A DNA stretch of 64,000 nt from Chitinophagaceae bacterium (GCA_016786885.1 JAEUVO010000079.1:1-64000), one strand, 5' to 3'; positions 1-12,407 are shown, counted from the stretch's first letter. Numbers and translations are program-made. The notes: generated by a model not told the origin, from the sequence alone.

Positions 1-1
1 T

Positions 2-2884
2 GTGTACGAGCCGGGGCAGTTTGCAATTCGGGGAGGTATCCTTGATATTTATTCTTTTGGTAATGAAAAGCCGTACCGGATTGAATTATTTGGCAATGAG
101 GTTGACTCTATCCGTATTGTTGATCCGGAAACACAGTTGAGCGAAAGAAAGCTATTGCAGGTAAGTATCATTCCGAATGTTGATACGCAGTTTGAAAGCG
201 AAGACCGGGTTTCTATTTTTGACTTTTTGCCGGAGAATACGATTGTCTGGATGCAGGATTATCAACTCTGCAAAGAACATCTTGCTGACAGCGAAGAAGA
301 TCTCCATGCTTTCTTGAGGATAATGAATGAATCAGGTGTGTCGATAAGGGAAGCAGATACCGATAAAATAGAAAAAAAGAATGTAACGGCGGATGATTTC
401 ATCAATGCGGATAGTTTAAGAGATGAGCTTCATAAGAAGCATTTAGTTGAATTTGGCTATCAGTCTTACCTCGCTGATTTTGAAATTGAATTCAATACAA
501 AGGAACAGCCTGCATTTAACCGGCAGTTTGATCTCCTGATAAGGGATTTAAAGAGTTGGGAAGCAAAAAAATTCCAGTTATACATTTTTGCAGAAAACCC
601 AAAGCAGCTGGAACGGCTGCAAAGTATTTTTGATGACCTAAAGGCTGAGATTGCTTTTAATCCTATCGCCACTTCTATTCATGAAGGGTTCATTGATGAA
701 GATCAGAAAATTGTTTGCTATACTGATCACCAGGTTTTTCAGCGTTATCATAAATACAAAGTCAAGCAGGCTTATAATAAGAACAAGGCCTTAACATTAA
801 GAACACTCCGTGAATTACAACCGGGTGATTTTGTTACCCATATCGATCATGGGGTTGGTATTTTCAGTGGTTTGCAGAAGCTCGAAGTAAACGGACGATT
901 ACAAGAGGCTGTAAGATTGATTTATAAGGATACAGATATTTTATATGTCAATATCAACAGCCTGCACAAGATTGCCAAGTACACCGGTAAGGATGGCAGT
1001 GTGCCAAAAGTGAATAAGCTCGGCAGTGACGTTTGGAATAAACTGAAAGAAAAAACAAAGACCAAGGTCAAGGAAATTGCTTTTGACCTGATAAAACTCT
1101 ACGCCAAAAGAAAAGCACAGCAGGGCTTTCAGCATACACCGGATAATTATATGCAAACGGAACTTGAAGCTTCTTTTATTTATGAAGATACTCCCGACCA
1201 AAGCAAGGCGACTGCCGATGTAAAAAAAGATATGGAGTCTCCTGCCCCGATGGACAGGTTAGTGTGCGGAGATGTGGGTTTTGGCAAAACAGAAGTAGCC
1301 ATCCGGGCTGCCTTCAAAACCTGTGTGGATGGCAAGCAGGCCGCTGTACTGGTGCCAACAACGATCCTGGCTTTTCAACACTATCAAACTTTCAAGGAAA
1401 GATTGAAGGATTTTCCTGTTACAGTTGATTATATTAATCGTTTCAAATCGGCAAAAGAAAAAAAGGAAACATTGAAGCGGCTAGAAGAAGGGAAAATTGA
1501 TATTATCATTGGCACACATGGTTTGCTTGGAAAGGAAGTAAAGTTTAAAGACCTTGGTCTGCTGGTGATAGATGAAGAACAGAAGTTTGGAGTAGGACAT
1601 AAAGAAAAAATTAAAACTCTTCGTACGGCTGTTGATTGCCTGACATTAACAGCTACTCCGATTCCACGAACATTACAATTCTCTTTGATGGGAGCCAGGG
1701 ATCTGAGTATTATGAATACACCGCCGCCGAACCGTCAACCGATCCAAACGGAAGTGCAGGTGTATAATGAGGATTTTATCCGTGAAGCCATTTATTTTGA
1801 AACAGAAAGAGGAGGACAGGTTTTCTTTATTTACAATCGTATTGCAGGGTTGGCAGAAATGGCAGCCATTATCCAGGCCCTATGCCCCGACTTAAGTATT
1901 GGCTATGCTCACGGACAGATGGAAGGTCATATACTCGAAGAAAGGATATTCGACTTTATTGACAGAAAGTATGATGTACTTATCTGTACCAACATCGTTG
2001 AAAGTGGGGTAGATATCCCAAATGTGAATACCATCATTGTTAATAATGCACACCAGTTTGGGCTAAGTGATCTGCACCAGTTAAGAGGAAGGGTGGGCAG
2101 AAGTAATAAGAAAGCATTTTGTTATTTACTGGCTCCGCCAATGAGCACTTTGCCGAATGATTCAAAGAAAAGGTTGCAAACACTGGAACAGCACAGCGAA
2201 CTGGGAAGCGGCTTTCAAATTGCTATGAGGGATCTTGATATAAGAGGTGCTGGAAATATGCTGGGTGGTGAACAAAGTGGTTTTATGGCAGAGATTGGAT
2301 TTGAGATGTACCAGAAAATCCTGGATGAGGCTATCAAAGAATTAAAAAGGACAGAGTTCAAAGAACTGTTCAAAGAAGAAATTGCAAAGCAGGATGATTT
2401 TGTATCTGATTGTACTATTGATACAGACCTGGAGATCTTAATACCGGACGATTATGTGGAAAGTATTACCGAACGTCTTTCATTATATCAACGGCTGGAT
2501 AATTGCGAAACTGAGAATGACCTGTCATTGATGAAGCAGGAACTTGAAGATAGGTTTGGTAATTTGCCGCAACAAGTTGAGGATTTATTCATTACTGTTC
2601 GTTGCCGAAAACTGGCAGTTGACCTGGGATTTGAGAAAATGAGTTTAAAGGATGACACACTCCGTTGTTTCTTTATCAACAGGCCGGATTCCCCTTATTT
2701 CGAATCGGCAACATTTCAGAAAATTATCCAATTCCTGCAAACAGAAACTAATAAAGCAAAGCTGAAACAAACCGGCAAGTTGTTCATGCTGATTGGTACA
2801 GATATGAAGAGTATGGATGCTATGCATAGCTTTCTTCAATCAATGCATTCATATTGTTTTTCAACCCCCGCAATCCCTGCCTAG
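2..2884 (+). CDS. mfd: Transcription-repair coupling factor Mfd, 5' truncated by the window edge
   Basis: Mfd is a DNA translocase that removes RNA polymerase stalled at lesions and recruits UvrA for nucleotide excision repair. The visible 960 residues lack roughly the first 150-200 of a usual protein of about 1,150, because the gene starts before the window; the GTG at position 2 is internal. In order I see the end of the UvrB-like N-terminal region (YEPGQFAIRGGILDIYSF), a CarD-like RNA polymerase-binding domain near residue 275 (LQPGDFVTHIDHGVGIF), the helicase core with Walker A GDVGFGKTEVA, a DEEQ box (VIDEEQKFG), motif III LTATPIPRTL and motif VI RGRVGRS, and a C-terminal TRCF domain. 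No frameshift is seen. The identification is secure. Confidence 0.97.
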   Translation: MYEPGQFAIRGGILDIYSFGNEKPYRIELFGNEVDSIRIVDPETQLSERKLLQVSIIPNVDTQFESEDRVSIFDFLPENTIVWMQDYQLCKEHLADSEEDLHAFLRIMNESGVSIREADTDKIEKKNVTADDFINADSLRDELHKKHLVEFGYQSYLADFEIEFNTKEQPAFNRQFDLLIRDLKSWEAKKFQLYIFAENPKQLERLQSIFDDLKAEIAFNPIATSIHEGFIDEDQKIVCYTDHQVFQRYHKYKVKQAYNKNKALTLRTLRELQPGDFVTHIDHGVGIFSGLQKLEVNGRLQEAVRLIYKDTDILYVNINSLHKIAKYTGKDGSVPKVNKLGSDVWNKLKEKTKTKVKEIAFDLIKLYAKRKAQQGFQHTPDNYMQTELEASFIYEDTPDQSKATADVKKDMESPAPMDRLVCGDVGFGKTEVAIRAAFKTCVDGKQAAVLVPTTILAFQHYQTFKERLKDFPVTVDYINRFKSAKEKKETLKRLEEGKIDIIIGTHGLLGKEVKFKDLGLLVIDEEQKFGVGHKEKIKTLRTAVDCLTLTATPIPRTLQFSLMGARDLSIMNTPPPNRQPIQTEVQVYNEDFIREAIYFETERGGQVFFIYNRIAGLAEMAAIIQALCPDLSIGYAHGQMEGHILEERIFDFIDRKYDVLICTNIVESGVDIPNVNTIIVNNAHQFGLSDLHQLRGRVGRSNKKAFCYLLAPPMSTLPNDSKKRLQTLEQHSELGSGFQIAMRDLDIRGAGNMLGGEQSGFMAEIGFEMYQKILDEAIKELKRTEFKELFKEEIAKQDDFVSDCTIDTDLEILIPDDYVESITERLSLYQRLDNCETENDLSLMKQELEDRFGNLPQQVEDLFITVRCRKLAVDLGFEKMSLKDDTLRCFFINRPDSPYFESATFQKIIQFLQTETNKAKLKQTGKLFMLIGTDMKSMDAMHSFLQSMHSYCFSTPAIPA

Positions 2885-2969
2885 GGCGAATTTCGTATCT
2901 GTTTCAAACCCTTAACAGCATTGGCTTTTCTCAGATATTTGTACTACTTTTAAATCACTAAAATTCACT

Positions 2970-5900
2970 ATGAGATTCTATCCAATTCCCTTGATTGCTG
3001 CTTTACTGTTTTTATCTCTGTCAGTACCTGCACAGGATGATTCGCAATACCGTCTCTTACTCAAAAGCGGATCATTTACCCCAGCTAAAAGTATTACCCC
3101 TGAAAGGCTTGAAACTTTCAACAGCCTTGTTGCCCGTACTGGCGGAAAGGCATTTGCTATTATACAGTTTGAAGCTATCCCAACAGAACATGAGAAACAA
3201 CAACTGTTGCAATCAGGGATTGAACTGCTGGAGTATGTGCCCAATAATGCATATACAGTTTCTGTGAGTGGTCAGCTAACCTCAGACTTTCTTACACGAA
3301 TGAAAGTAAGAGCCGTAGTTGAACTTTCTGCCCAACAAAAAATGCAGCCAGAACTGGCCAGGGGTCTATTGCCGGCACATGCAGTTCAGATACCCGGCAC
3401 CGTCAATGTTTGGGTCAGTTTTCCTACATCCTTTTCTTTTGAAGCTGTGAGTCAGACATTGCAAAAAAATAATTTTGATATTCTTAATACGGATTACAAA
3501 ATCTATAGAATAATTGCTTTACGCACCGCAACTGTCAGATTGGAAGAATTAGCTTCATTCCCATTTATTGAATATGTACAGGCTGCTCCTAAACAGGACC
3601 AGGAATTGAATTACAATAGCATGTTTGCTTCAAGAGCAAATGTATTGAAGGCTCCATTGGCAGTTGGTGGCGATAATTTGAATGGCCAGGGAGTGGTTAT
3701 CGGTCTTGGTGACAATGGAGATATACAATCGCATCTTGATTTTACTGGACGTTTGATAAACAGGGCAGGGGAAGTAATGAGGGCACATGCCAGTCATGTT
3801 GGTGGAACAGTAGCCGGGGCAGGAATTATACAGGAATTATATGCCGGTTATGCGCCCAAAGCAACACTACTAAACCAGGTTTTCTCAGGTATATTTTCCA
3901 ACGCACCGGCTTATGTTCAGGATCATGACATGGTGTTAACCAATAACTCGTTTGGCTCGGTAGTAAATGATTGTTATTATAATGGTTTGTATGATCTGAC
4001 TTCCCGTATTCTTGATCAGCAGGCAATTGATCTTCCTGAACTACAACAGATATTTGCTGCAGGAAATGATGGAGGATTAACCTGTACTCCCTATCCTGCA
4101 GGGTTTAAAACAGTGTTAGGCGGGTATCAATCGGCAAAAAATGTATTAACAGTTGGTAGCACCGACTATAAAAGTGATGTAAGCGGTTTTTCCAGCAGGG
4201 GCCCCGTAAGAGACGGACGATTGAAACCCGAGATTATGTCACAAGGGCAATTTGTAGCCTCTACGTGGGTCAGTAATTTTTACAGTTATAATAATGGAAC
4301 CAGTATGGCTGCACCCGGTGTTACTGGCGGAGCCGCATTATTGGTACAGCGATACAGACAATTAAATGCAGGAACTAATCCTGAGAATGGATTGATGAAA
4401 GCATTATTATGCAACGGAAGTGATGACAGGGGCAACAATGGTCCTGATTTCAGGTATGGCTTTGGAAGAATGAACCTGCTTCGTTCAGTGGCAATGATGG
4501 AGAATGCAACATATTTTAACTCGACGGTCGCCAATACTATTACCAATACTCACACTATTAATGTGCCTGCCAATACTGCACAATTAAAAGTATTAGTGTA
4601 TTGGCAGGATCCGCCTGCGTCTGTTATGGCAGCAAAAACCCTTGTAAATGATGTCGATTTAGAAGTAATTACCCCATCCAGTTCAACAATTCTTCCGGCT
4701 ATCTTAGATACATTACCTGCTAACGTAAACAATGCAGCCACTGCAGGTGCCGATCATATGAATAATATAGAGCAGATCGTAATAAATAATCCTGCTGCAG
4801 GAGCATATGATATCAGGGTAAAAGGAACAGCAATAGTTCAGAACCCTTCGCAAGAATATTTTCTTGTATATGATATTTTGCCAGTGAGCCTTGCACTTAC
4901 TACTCCTGTTGGTGGCGAGCATATGGTTCCGACTGTATCGCCATTTGATACTTGCTATATTCAGTGGGATTCATATGGTGATCCGGCTAACACTTTCACT
5001 CTTGAATTTTCTAGTGATAATGGTACCAACTGGTCAACGTTAAGTAATGCAATCCCAGCTGCAGATAGAATATACAGCTGGGGAGTACCTAATATACCAA
5101 CAGACCAGGCAAGAATAAGGATTACTAAGAACAGTACAGCTTTTACACAAACCAGCTCTCCTTTCACTATTACCACAATGAATACTGTTTCATTGGACGC
5201 AGTACAATGTGAAGGTTATATTAAGATTAACTGGACAGCTGTTCCCGGAGCAACAGATTATGAAGTAATGATGTTACAGGGAGATGAGATGGTATCTGTT
5301 GCAACAACGACTTCTTTAACCTATACATTCAGTGGATTGTCAAAAGATACACTTTATTGGGTAACGGTACGCCCAAGAATAAACGGTAATGCCGGCAGAA
5401 GAACAGTTGCTGTGTCACGGCAGCCAAATGACGGAACCTGTAGTGGATCAATTTCAGACAATGATCTGAAAGTGGATGTAATAGTTTCTCCTGCTGCATC
5501 AGGCAGGGAGTTTACTTCAACTGCTTTGTCAAATACAACTGCCATTACTATCCGTATCAAAAATCTTGATGATAATGTTTCTTCAGGAAATATCAATGTG
5601 AGTTATTCAATTAACGGTGGGGCAGCCGTTAATGAAGTAATAACATCACCAATAGCTGATATTGCAGCCGGAGGAAGCATTGATCATACGTTCACCACAA
5701 CGGCTAACCTTTCTGTAGTGGGAACATATAGCATACAGGTTACAGCCAGCAAAGCTTCGGATCCGGTTACAACTAATAACAGTCTTACCAAAGTATTTAA
5801 ACAATTGGACAACCAACCAATTCTTTCGGGACAACTTCCCTGGCTGGATAATTTTGAATCGGCTGCTGTTCAAACTATCATTACTGATCAGATGGGATTA

Positions 5901-8390
5901 TCTGGCAGAGACCGGTACGATTTTATTAATAATACTGTCTATGGCCAGGCCCGGACCTTTATCAACACCGGTATAGCTTATTCCGGTACTAAGGCAATAA
6001 CACTGGACCAGGACAGGTATGTTACCGGAGGTAATGTAGATTCTCTGACCGGTACATTCAACTTGGCAACATTCAATACAGCCACAGACGATATTCGTAT
6101 AGATTTCAGGTATAAAAATCATGGACAGAAATCCAATGCAGCAAACAAAGTATGGATAAGGGGAAATGAGAATGACAGCTGGGTTGAAGTGTATGATCTT
6201 TATGCCAATCAAAATCCTGCCGATGGTTCTTACAAACTTTCAGGAAGCATTGAAGTGAGTGATTCATTGGCAGCACATTCACAAGTATTTTCATCCAGTT
6301 TCCAGGTAAGGTGGGGTCAATGGGGTGAATATCTTACTGCAGATGACCTTTATGCCGCAGGCTACACATTTGATGATATACGTATTTACAGGGCTGTGGA
6401 TGATATACAACTGGTGAGTATTGATACGCCTTATACAGTGAGTTGCGGGTTAAATACTACAGTTCCGGTAAAAGCAACTGTCAGAAACACTTCTAATGCA
6501 GTTATTAATAATATACCCGTTGTTTTAAGGGTAAATGGAGTAGTAATAGCAACTGAAACAATTGCCAGTATTCCTGCCAGTTCTGCATTGCAATACACAT
6601 TTACTGCTACGGCAGATCTTTCAGCCACGGGTGATCATAGTATTGAAGTATGGACAGCACTGGTAACAGATAATTACAAGGAAAACGATACCGCAAGGAT
6701 CACGGCAAATAACCTTCCTTTAGTAACAACTTTTCCTTACCTGCAAAATTTTGAATCAGGAAACGGGTCATGGTATGCAGGTGGAACAAGAAATACCTGG
6801 GAGTATGGTACTCCTGTCTCGCCAAGGATCAACCGGGCTGCCAGTGGCAGTAAGGCATGGAAAACAAATATTGCCGGATATTATAATGACGAGGAGTATT
6901 CATACCTCTATTCACCTTGTTTTAATATTTCCTCTATGACCAACCCAACACTGAGCCTCAGTATTGCAATGGATATTGAGGATTGCGGCGCCGTTTTATG
7001 TGATGCGGCATGGGTTGAGTATTCGGCTGACGGAATTACATGGACAAAACTAGGAACTACCGGCCAGGGTACTAATTGGTACAATAAGGATTACTCAGGT
7101 AACCAGTTATGGAGCCAGCAAAACTATATCCGTTGGCATGTAGCCACCACAGCGTTGCCCACTACTAATAACAGTAAACTAAGGCTTCGTTTTGTATTCC
7201 GGTCGGATGAGGGATTAGGTAAAGATGGTATTGCCGTTGACGATATTCATATTTATGATAATGTATATGGCATTTATGATGGAGCGACAATGGCATCACC
7301 CGTAACCCAAACCATCAATGCAGGAGTTAACAACTGGGTAGATTTTATAGAAGGCGGGAAATTGGTTGCTTCTGTTCACCCGGCCGGGCAGCAAATGGGA
7401 GCTACCAATGCCCAGGCTTATATTCACACCGGTGCTGTTCGTATAGACAGTGACCAGTTCTATCATAACCGAAATATCACTATTCAGCCCGATAATGCAT
7501 TTTTGTCATTAACAGATTCAATACTTGTTCGTTTTTATTTCCTTGACACTGAAACGGAGGCATTAATAAATGCAACGGGATGCAGTTATTGTCATAAACC
7601 ATCCACTGCTTATGACCTTGGTGTTTCAAAGTACAGTGATCCGGATAATAATTTTGAAAATGGTACAGTGACAGATAATAACCAGGGCATCTGGACATTT
7701 ATTAATAGTACAAAAGCAACCAAAGTTCCTTTTGACAAAGGCTACTATGCCGAATTTAAAGTGAATAATTTCTCAGAGTTTTGGCTTAATAATGGTGGTT
7801 TTGACGCCAATCAACCATTACCGGTGCAATTGGTCTCCTTTTCGGCAAGAAGAACAAATCTTAAAGACGTACTGGCAGAATGGGTTACTGCTTCGGAGTA
7901 TAATGTCAACCGGTTTGAAATAGAAGTGGCAAAAGGTAATATTGAGTTTCAGCAGAATCGTTTTGTCAGGATTGGTGAAATAAGAAGCCAGGGTAATTCC
8001 GACAGGCAGCAGCACTATAGCTTCACTGATATAGAGAACAACAAATCAGGTGTTCGTTATTACCGGTTGAAGATAGTGGACGAGGATGGCAGTTTCAGTT
8101 ATTCTCCTGTTCGGCCGGTTGTGTTCAATGATGAACTGAAATGGCAGGTAACGCCTAATCCATCATCAGGACTGTTCAATCTTATTTACCAGGCAAACAG
8201 CGGGGAAATGGTTTCTGTAAAATTGTACGATATCAATGGCAGAATGGTGCAGCAGTTTGATAACCTGTCAAATGGCTTTATCCAGAAGCTTACTATTAAC
8301 CTGGGCGAAGTTAAATTTTCAAAAGGTCTTTACCTGCTTGAAGTAAAATCAGCCAGGCAAAACCATACATTTAAACTCTTAAAGCAATAA
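2970..8390 (+). CDS. Secreted subtilisin-like (S8) protease with T9SS type A sorting domain
   Basis: This is a very large (1,806 residue) exported serine protease. A signal peptide covers about residues 1-22. The S8 catalytic domain (about 230-510) carries Asp248 in LGDNGD, His273 in HASHVGG (a variant of HGTHVAG) and Ser445 in NGTSMAAP, with the oxyanion Asn in AAGNDGG. Then come a pre-peptidase-like beta domain, a fibronectin III-like domain (about 735-820), two CARDB-like domains, and two modules that each open with a LDNFES or LQNFES motif, as in MAM/jelly-roll domains. The last 80 or so residues (TPNPSSGLFNL to KGLYLLEV) are a T9SS type A sorting domain, so the product is probably moved across the outer membrane by T9SS and released or anchored. 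Substrate unknown. A hairpin terminator follows the stop codon. Confidence 0.93.
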   Translation: MRFYPIPLIAALLFLSLSVPAQDDSQYRLLLKSGSFTPAKSITPERLETFNSLVARTGGKAFAIIQFEAIPTEHEKQQLLQSGIELLEYVPNNAYTVSVSGQLTSDFLTRMKVRAVVELSAQQKMQPELARGLLPAHAVQIPGTVNVWVSFPTSFSFEAVSQTLQKNNFDILNTDYKIYRIIALRTATVRLEELASFPFIEYVQAAPKQDQELNYNSMFASRANVLKAPLAVGGDNLNGQGVVIGLGDNGDIQSHLDFTGRLINRAGEVMRAHASHVGGTVAGAGIIQELYAGYAPKATLLNQVFSGIFSNAPAYVQDHDMVLTNNSFGSVVNDCYYNGLYDLTSRILDQQAIDLPELQQIFAAGNDGGLTCTPYPAGFKTVLGGYQSAKNVLTVGSTDYKSDVSGFSSRGPVRDGRLKPEIMSQGQFVASTWVSNFYSYNNGTSMAAPGVTGGAALLVQRYRQLNAGTNPENGLMKALLCNGSDDRGNNGPDFRYGFGRMNLLRSVAMMENATYFNSTVANTITNTHTINVPANTAQLKVLVYWQDPPASVMAAKTLVNDVDLEVITPSSSTILPAILDTLPANVNNAATAGADHMNNIEQIVINNPAAGAYDIRVKGTAIVQNPSQEYFLVYDILPVSLALTTPVGGEHMVPTVSPFDTCYIQWDSYGDPANTFTLEFSSDNGTNWSTLSNAIPAADRIYSWGVPNIPTDQARIRITKNSTAFTQTSSPFTITTMNTVSLDAVQCEGYIKINWTAVPGATDYEVMMLQGDEMVSVATTTSLTYTFSGLSKDTLYWVTVRPRINGNAGRRTVAVSRQPNDGTCSGSISDNDLKVDVIVSPAASGREFTSTALSNTTAITIRIKNLDDNVSSGNINVSYSINGGAAVNEVITSPIADIAAGGSIDHTFTTTANLSVVGTYSIQVTASKASDPVTTNNSLTKVFKQLDNQPILSGQLPWLDNFESAAVQTIITDQMGLSGRDRYDFINNTVYGQARTFINTGIAYSGTKAITLDQDRYVTGGNVDSLTGTFNLATFNTATDDIRIDFRYKNHGQKSNAANKVWIRGNENDSWVEVYDLYANQNPADGSYKLSGSIEVSDSLAAHSQVFSSSFQVRWGQWGEYLTADDLYAAGYTFDDIRIYRAVDDIQLVSIDTPYTVSCGLNTTVPVKATVRNTSNAVINNIPVVLRVNGVVIATETIASIPASSALQYTFTATADLSATGDHSIEVWTALVTDNYKENDTARITANNLPLVTTFPYLQNFESGNGSWYAGGTRNTWEYGTPVSPRINRAASGSKAWKTNIAGYYNDEEYSYLYSPCFNISSMTNPTLSLSIAMDIEDCGAVLCDAAWVEYSADGITWTKLGTTGQGTNWYNKDYSGNQLWSQQNYIRWHVATTALPTTNNSKLRLRFVFRSDEGLGKDGIAVDDIHIYDNVYGIYDGATMASPVTQTINAGVNNWVDFIEGGKLVASVHPAGQQMGATNAQAYIHTGAVRIDSDQFYHNRNITIQPDNAFLSLTDSILVRFYFLDTETEALINATGCSYCHKPSTAYDLGVSKYSDPDNNFENGTVTDNNQGIWTFINSTKATKVPFDKGYYAEFKVNNFSEFWLNNGGFDANQPLPVQLVSFSARRTNLKDVLAEWVTASEYNVNRFEIEVAKGNIEFQQNRFVRIGEIRSQGNSDRQQHYSFTDIENNKSGVRYYRLKIVDEDGSFSYSPVRPVVFNDELKWQVTPNPSSGLFNLIYQANSGEMVSVKLYDINGRMVQQFDNLSNGFIQKLTINLGEVKFSKGLYLLEVKSARQNHTFKLLKQ

Positions 8391-8394
8391 AAAA

Positions 8395-8421
8395 ACCCGT
8401 CTCGTCTTAAACGAGACGGGT
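8395..8421. terminator. Bidirectional hairpin between the S8 protease gene and the 67-residue gene
   Basis: A perfect 10-bp stem (ACCCGTCTCG / CGAGACGGGT) with a 7-nt loop. An A-run precedes it and a T-rich stretch follows, so it can end transcription from both sides. It lies between two convergent genes. Confidence 0.85.
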
Positions 8422-8439
8422 ATATTTTAGAATAGCTTT

Positions 8440-8643
8440 TTACCAGCCTTGTTTTGCAATACCGGCTTTGATAGCAGCCATCGCTTTTTCTTCGCCCATT
8501 AGTGTGGTAAGTTTATTTCCTTTGCCATCATGCCCCTGGGCCATGTAGGCTCCTTTAGCTGTTTTTGTAATAACGGCATCCAGCATTTCCACCCCTTTCT
8601 CTTTGGTTTTTACATTGTAGGCTGTAATTTTTACATCTGACAT
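8440..8643 (-). CDS. Small conserved-looking protein of unknown function
   Basis: A 67-residue, lysine-rich soluble protein starting MSDVKITAYNVKTKEKG. It has no signal peptide, membrane segment or cysteine. The pattern KTKEKGVEMLDAVITKT followed by AYMAQGHDGKGNKL suggests a short beta-hairpin domain ending in a helix (GEEKAMAAIKAGIAKQG). I do not recognise a family. It stands alone, separated from gyrB by a terminator, and shares a bidirectional terminator with the convergent S8 protease gene. Its clean start, sensible composition and terminator at its end support a real gene. Confidence 0.7.
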   Translation of the reverse strand: MSDVKITAYNVKTKEKGVEMLDAVITKTAKGAYMAQGHDGKGNKLTTLMGEEKAMAAIKAGIAKQGW

Positions 8644-8722
8644 GGTTTAAGTTTTTGCGTTAGTAAAGGCTGAAATTACGGTTTCCGGGCTTTTTAAAGG
8701 GGGAAATTTCTAAAATCATATT

Positions 8723-8746
8723 AAAAAGCCCCGAATTTTCGGGGCT
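8723..8746 (-). terminator. Rho-independent terminator of gyrB
   Basis: Stem AGCCCCGAA / TTCGGGGCT (9 bp, 2-nt loop), followed on the minus strand by TTTTTAA. It lies about 65 bp past the gyrB stop codon. Confidence 0.85.
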
Positions 8747-8809
8747 AAAATGTTTACAGTGAGCTTGTTATAAGTTCAGGATTGATGCTTATAAACATGT
8801 CAGAAATAT

Positions 8810-10810
<2,001 letters not shown>

Positions 10811-10836
10811 TTAAAAAATGAAAAAAATATAACTCA

Positions 10837-10844
10837 CAAATGTA
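10837..10844 (-). promoter_or_regulatory. Promoter -7 element for gyrB
   Basis: TACATTTG on the minus strand is an exact match to the Bacteroidota -7 consensus TAnnTTTG, 48 bp upstream of the gyrB ATG. I do not see a clear TTTG at -33. Confidence 0.6.
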
Positions 10845-10917
10845 CGAAATCAGGGTGGGGTAACCGGAAAAACAAGACTAAATTTTACACTTATTTTCGG
10901 TTATTGTGGATAAAAGA

Positions 10918-10940
10918 AAATGCCCGTTTTTCGGGCATTT
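10918..10940 (-). terminator. Rho-independent terminator of lpxC/fabZ
   Basis: A perfect 9-bp stem (AAATGCCCG / CGGGCATTT) with a 5-nt loop and a TTTTCTTTT tail on the minus strand, 35 bp past the lpxC/fabZ stop. Confidence 0.85.
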
Positions 10941-10974
10941 CAGCTGATTTTTTACTGTTTTAAAACCTGTGTTT

Positions 10975-12378
10975 TTACCGCTTTACAATCTGGGCCACCA
11001 GGTCAGCTTCTGCACATACTTTGTTACCAACATAAGTAGTGCCCTTCATTTCACAAATTCCCCGACGAATAGGGGCGGATAATTCCATTTTTAATATCAG
11101 GGTATCACCCGGTCTTACCATCTGTTTGAACTTACAATTGTCAATTTTCAGAAAGTAAGTATCATATTGTCCTTCTCCACTCAGGTTAATGGCAAGAATA
11201 CCTCCGCATTGGGCCAGCGCTTCTATCTGTAATACCCCCGGCATTACAGGATTGCCAGGGAAATGACCCTGAAAGAACCATTCATTAAACGTAACATTCT
11301 TAATACCTATAATATGCGTATCACTGAGTTCAATGATCTTATCTACAAGTGCAAAAGGGAAACGGTGAGGTAGTTTTTTTTCAATGTATTGCTGATCGTA
11401 TACAGGGGGCAAGGAAGGATCATACACCGGCACACCCCTGGTGTGTTTATTTTTTTTTATATACTGTTTTATCTTTTTTGCAAAATCCACATTGCTGCTA
11501 TGCCCCGGCCTGTTAGCAATGATTCTTCCCTTTATAGGATAACCTATCAGTGCCAGGTCTCCTATAACATCCAGCAATTTATGCCGGGCTGGTTCATTGG
11601 GGAAACGTAGTTCAAGATTATTCAGGTATCCCTCACTTTTCACTTCTATCTTATCTTTTTTGAAAATGCTTTTCAGACGGGTCATTTCTTTTTCATCAAC
11701 CGGTTTGTCAACGATTACTATGGCATTATTGACATCCCCGCCTTTGATGAGGTTATTATCCAATAGCATCTCTAATTCATGTAAAAAACAAAAAGTGCGG
11801 CAAGGAGCTATCTCTTGTTTGAAATCGCTGATATGTTTCAAGCCCGCATGTTGTGTACCTAATACGGGAGAATTAAAATCAATCAGGGTGGTAACCTGGT
11901 ATTCCATAGCCGGCATGGCTACCATTTCCACTCTTTTACCTTCATCATAGTGGTAAATATTTTCGTCAATGCTATACCAAACTTTTGCAGCATCCTGTTC
12001 CAGCACACCAGATTCTTCTATCAGTTCCACAAATGGCTGTGAACTACCATCCATGATCGGCATTTCAGGGCCATTTATTTCCAACAGGCAATTGTCAACA
12101 CCCATTCCTACCAGTGCAGCCAATACATGCTCAACTGTACTTACTTTGGCGCCGTTTGCTTCCAGTGTTGTGCCACGACTTACATCAGTTACAAGGTCAC
12201 AATCTGCTTTTATCAGTGGTTGATTAGGCAAATCGATACGCTGAAACTGAAAACCAAAACCCGGATTTGCCGGGTTTAAGGTAAGATCAGCCATCACACC
12301 AGTGTGCAGGCCTGTACCAGAAATGGTAACTGCAGATTTTAACGTATGCTGTTTGTCAGGATTGAAATTAGAAATCAT
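10975..12378 (-). CDS. lpxC/fabZ: Bifunctional UDP-3-O-acyl-N-acetylglucosamine deacetylase / 3-hydroxyacyl-ACP dehydratase
   Basis: A fusion of two lipid-pathway enzymes. The first ~300 residues are LpxC, the zinc deacetylase that commits the cell to lipid A synthesis (SGTGLHTG, EHVLAALVGMGVDNCLLEI, MPIMDGSSQPF, and HKLLDVIGDLALIG with the zinc ligands H and D). The remainder is FabZ, the fatty acid synthesis dehydratase (LPHRFPFALVDKI with His near 338, and GHFPGNPVMPGV). The fusion is typical of Bacteroidota. I set the start at the ATG of MISNFNPDK: a TTG 24 bp upstream extends the frame, but a -7 box (12400-12407) overlaps it. The two activities draw on the same 3-hydroxyacyl-ACP pool. 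lpxA, which often follows, is absent here. Confidence 0.96.
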   Translation of the reverse strand: MISNFNPDKQHTLKSAVTISGTGLHTGVMADLTLNPANPGFGFQFQRIDLPNQPLIKADCDLVTDVSRGTTLEANGAKVSTVEHVLAALVGMGVDNCLLEINGPEMPIMDGSSQPFVELIEESGVLEQDAAKVWYSIDENIYHYDEGKRVEMVAMPAMEYQVTTLIDFNSPVLGTQHAGLKHISDFKQEIAPCRTFCFLHELEMLLDNNLIKGGDVNNAIVIVDKPVDEKEMTRLKSIFKKDKIEVKSEGYLNNLELRFPNEPARHKLLDVIGDLALIGYPIKGRIIANRPGHSSNVDFAKKIKQYIKKNKHTRGVPVYDPSLPPVYDQQYIEKKLPHRFPFALVDKIIELSDTHIIGIKNVTFNEWFFQGHFPGNPVMPGVLQIEALAQCGGILAINLSGEGQYDTYFLKIDNCKFKQMVRPGDTLILKMELSAPIRRGICEMKGTTYVGNKVCAEADLVAQIVKR

Positions 12379-12399
12379 GAAATATATTATTAAGCGGGT

Positions 12400-12407
12400 C
12401 AAAGATA
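12400..12407 (-). promoter_or_regulatory. Internal promoter -7 element for lpxC/fabZ
   Basis: TATCTTTG on the minus strand is an exact TAnnTTTG match 21 bp upstream of the chosen ATG. It suggests that lpxC/fabZ can be transcribed independently of the upstream glycosyltransferase gene, and it argues against the TTG start that overlaps it. Confidence 0.55.
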
